NCBI GenBank assembly: GCA_937975585.1
Contig: CALJUC010000211.1
Location: 1 to 8,367, forward strand
Source: an uncultured Moraxella sp.
Lineage (GTDB): Bacteria > Pseudomonadota > Gammaproteobacteria > Pseudomonadales > Moraxellaceae
Length of the DNA: 8,367 nucleotides
Direction of reading: 5' to 3'
Under the pieces are notes generated by a model that worked only from the letters and a program-made list of their open reading frames with translations, had not been told where the DNA came from and made no database searches. This document shows positions 6,685 to 8,367 of this stretch, in pieces. How positions within the stretch are numbered: the stretch's first letter is position 1; every line of letters begins with the position of its first letter. Both the position numbers and the translations under genes were made by a program.

Positions 6685-6690
6685 ATAACG

Positions 6691-8106
6691 ATGATAACTG
6701 ATCAAGTAACGACAACAATCGCCACTCGCACTGAAAAAGACACCATGGGCAATGTTGAGGTGCCTGAACAAGCGTATTGGGGGGCGCAAACCGAACGTAG
6801 CCGTAATAATTTTAAGATTGGTGGTGAAACCTTGCCAGCCGCCTTGATAGAAGCAATGGCGACCGTCAAAAAAGCCGCTGCACTGACCAATGCCAGTCTT
6901 GGCCGTATCACTAACGAAAAGCGTGATTTGATTGTGCAAGCGGCTGATGAGGTGATTAATGGTGGATTACGCGACCAATTTCCATTGGTGGTATGGCAGA
7001 CTGGCTCTGGCACCCAATCGAATATGAATATCAATGAAGTATTGGCCAATCGTGCAAACGAAATAGCAGGTCAGCCAAAAGGTAGTTATCAACCTATCCA
7101 CCCCAATGATGATGTCAATCATGCCCAATCCACCAATGATAGTTTCCCAACCGCGATTCGCGTGGCCGCAGCGGTGCAAATCAATCGGTTACTCATTCCG
7201 GCAGTGACCCAACTGCGTGATACCTTGGCAGCTAAGTCCACAGCGTTTGCAGATATTGTCAAAATCGGTCGTACCCATTTGCAAGATGCCACGCCATTAA
7301 CTTTGGGGCAGGAGTTTAGCGGTTATGTCAGTCAGCTAGACCATGCGTTAACCCGTTTGGATGGGGCATTGGTTGGTTTGTATGAAGTGCCACTCGGTGG
7401 TACTGCGGTCGGTACGGGACTCAATGCACACCCGGATTACGCAGTGAAAGCCGCTGAACAATTGGCACAATTGACCGGCTTACCATTTGTCACTGCGTCC
7501 AATAAATTCGAAGCTTTAGCCGGGCGTGATGCCGAAGTGTTTGCCTCTGGCGCGCTTAAGACGTTGGCGGCCAGTCTTAATAAAATCGCCAATGATGTAC
7601 GTTGGTTGGCCTCGGGCCCGCGCTGTGGGATTGGGGAGTTAAAAATCCCTGAGAATGAGCCAGGGTCTTCGATTATGCCGGGTAAGGTCAATCCTACCCA
7701 GTCTGAGGCCATGACCATGGTCGTGGCACAAGTTATGGGTAATGATGTGACCATTAATATGGCAGGTGCATCAGGGAATTTTGAGCTAAACGTGTTTATG
7801 CCAGTCATTGGTTATAACTTGCTACAGTCGATTCGTTTGCTAGGTGATGCTTGTCAAAGCTTTGATGAGCATTGTGCCTCAGGTATCGTACCCGTCCGTG
7901 AAAAAATCGATGAATACCTGCATAACTCATTGATGCTCGTCACCGCGCTAAATCGCCATATTGGCTATGAAAATGCCGCGAAAATCGCCAAAACAGCGTA
8001 TAAACAAAATAAGACCTTAAAACAAGTTGCGGTGGAATTGGGTTTGTTAAGTGAAGAAGAGTTTGATACTTGGGTACGACCAGAAGATATGGTTCAGCCA
8101 AATTAA
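6691..8106 (+). CDS. fumC: Fumarate hydratase class II (fumarase C)
   Basis: This oxygen-stable, iron-free fumarase interconverts fumarate and L-malate in the TCA cycle and should act as a cytoplasmic homotetramer. The protein has 471 residues, close to the usual ~465. The N-terminal family sequence is EKDTMGNVEVP (15-25) followed by YWGAQTERS (29-37). Active-site segments are TGSGTQSNMN (104-113), QSTNDSFPT (146-154), GRTHLQDATP with T195/H196 (193-202), and the fumarase/aspartase signature GSSIMPGKVNP with catalytic Ser in the flexible loop (325-335). The C-terminal helical domain from about 400 is complete. The DTMGNVEVP and GSSIMPGKVNP segments favour class II fumarase over aspartase or argininosuccinate lyase, although aspartase (AspA) is the nearest alternative. 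It is transcribed away from the cyclo-ligase operon, monocistronic, with its own terminator. Confidence 0.95.
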   Translation: MITDQVTTTIATRTEKDTMGNVEVPEQAYWGAQTERSRNNFKIGGETLPAALIEAMATVKKAAALTNASLGRITNEKRDLIVQAADEVINGGLRDQFPLVVWQTGSGTQSNMNINEVLANRANEIAGQPKGSYQPIHPNDDVNHAQSTNDSFPTAIRVAAAVQINRLLIPAVTQLRDTLAAKSTAFADIVKIGRTHLQDATPLTLGQEFSGYVSQLDHALTRLDGALVGLYEVPLGGTAVGTGLNAHPDYAVKAAEQLAQLTGLPFVTASNKFEALAGRDAEVFASGALKTLAASLNKIANDVRWLASGPRCGIGELKIPENEPGSSIMPGKVNPTQSEAMTMVVAQVMGNDVTINMAGASGNFELNVFMPVIGYNLLQSIRLLGDACQSFDEHCASGIVPVREKIDEYLHNSLMLVTALNRHIGYENAAKIAKTAYKQNKTLKQVAVELGLLSEEEFDTWVRPEDMVQPN

Positions 8107-8112
8107 CGACAC

Positions 8113-8140
8113 AATTGACTGATAGGCTATTCAGTTAATT
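8113..8140 (+). other. Imperfect hairpin directly after fumC
   Basis: AATTGACTGA (8113-8122) and TCAGTTAATT (8131-8140) pair over 10 positions with one G-T pair and an 8-base loop, beginning 7 bases after the fumC stop. No T-run follows, so it is not itself a terminator. It may protect the 3' end of the mRNA. Confidence 0.4.
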
Positions 8141-8172
8141 GGCCGTTGGTTCATCAAGACTTTTCAGATAGT

Positions 8173-8208
8173 AAAACTGGATAGGCTTCATAACCCATCC
8201 AGTTTTTA
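8173..8208 (+). terminator. Rho-independent terminator after fumC
   Basis: AAAACTGGAT (8173-8182) pairs perfectly with ATCCAGTTTT (8197-8206) around a 14-base loop, and the stem runs into TTTTTATT. It lies 66 bases after the fumC stop. The A-run on the left side would allow weak bidirectional function. Confidence 0.85.
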
Positions 8209-8338
8209 TTCGACCAGCTTTTATCGGTCCTAATAATTATTATTAATGAAGTGGAATTTGACGATGGATTGTCAGTCAACAAAGTAGATAACATTATTTT
8301 GGTTTAAATTGGTAATTAATTCTAAAATTAATGAATTA
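8209..8338. other. AT-rich non-coding tail of the contig
   Basis: No gene, RNA or clear repeat is visible here. A weak + strand promoter-like pair is TTGTCA (8269-8274), 17 bases, CATTAT (8292-8297). TTGAC (8258-8262) and GTCAA (8275-8279) form a short inverted repeat around the -35 side. Any gene served would lie beyond the contig end. Confidence 0.3.
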
Positions 8339-8367
8339 AGATCGGAAGAGCGTCGTGTAGGGAAAGA
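8339..8367. other. Illumina TruSeq adapter read-through (not genomic)
   Basis: The last 29 bases begin AGATCGGAAGAGC and continue CGTCGTGTAGGGAAAGA, matching as I recall it the reverse complement of the TruSeq universal adapter without a mismatch. This is untrimmed library sequence retained in the assembly. The genomic sequence ends at or about 8338, with the exact boundary uncertain by a base or two because the AG could be shared. Confidence 0.95.

Noticed and set aside
6484..6690. 6S RNA (ssrS) gene upstream of the cyclo-ligase gene
   Set aside because: The ssrS-ygfA linkage is common in gammaproteobacteria, so I read the - strand of this 207-base gap for it. I could not find the long, nearly closed stem with a central bubble or recognisable 6S conserved ends. 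A covariance-model search would be decisive.
1..8367. Mobile element, CRISPR array, toxin-antitoxin, riboswitch or defence system
   Set aside because: No transposase, terminal repeats, regularly spaced repeats or recognisable riboswitch core is visible. The genes are housekeeping or envelope genes, and I found no evidence of a new multi-gene system.

Overview
The window is ordinary chromosomal sequence from a gammaproteobacterium. Its GltD closely resembles the E. coli protein as I recall it. The base composition (by eye in the mid-40s % GC) and the gene styles suggest Moraxellaceae (Moraxella/Faucicola or Psychrobacter-like); that assignment is inference, not proof. It is an assembled contig end: the left edge cuts into gltB, and the last 29 bases are Illumina adapter sequence rather than genome.

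Left part (1-3130, + strand): the 3' third of gltB, then a 126-base gap with a small hairpin, then complete gltD. Together they encode the large and small subunits of NADPH-dependent glutamate synthase, the GOGAT half of ammonium assimilation. A two-stage stem-loop with a T-run at 3076-3130 ends the operon.

Middle (3131-5553, + strand): a cysteine-based tyrosine/dual-specificity phosphatase with an unusual Thr/Ser/Ala/Asn-rich N-terminus. A 13-bp perfect hairpin follows, then a polytopic membrane protein of the polysaccharide flippase (MOP) superfamily, which has no polysaccharide genes beside it here.

Right part (5562-8208): on the - strand, 5-formyltetrahydrofolate cyclo-ligase and a small acidic protein of unknown function 16 bases downstream form a likely two-gene operon, converging on the flippase gene with only 8 bases between the stops. 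Divergent from it on the + strand is fumC, class II fumarate hydratase of the TCA cycle, followed by a rho-independent terminator. The final ~130 genomic bases are AT-rich, with at most a weak promoter for a gene beyond the contig end.

The genes cover nitrogen assimilation, one-carbon metabolism, the TCA cycle and the envelope. I see no mobile element, CRISPR array, tRNA/rRNA or defence island, and no evidence of a new multi-gene system. The items most worth a second look are the adapter tail, the flippase lineage, the phosphatase N-terminus, the small unknown protein and the intergenic hairpins.
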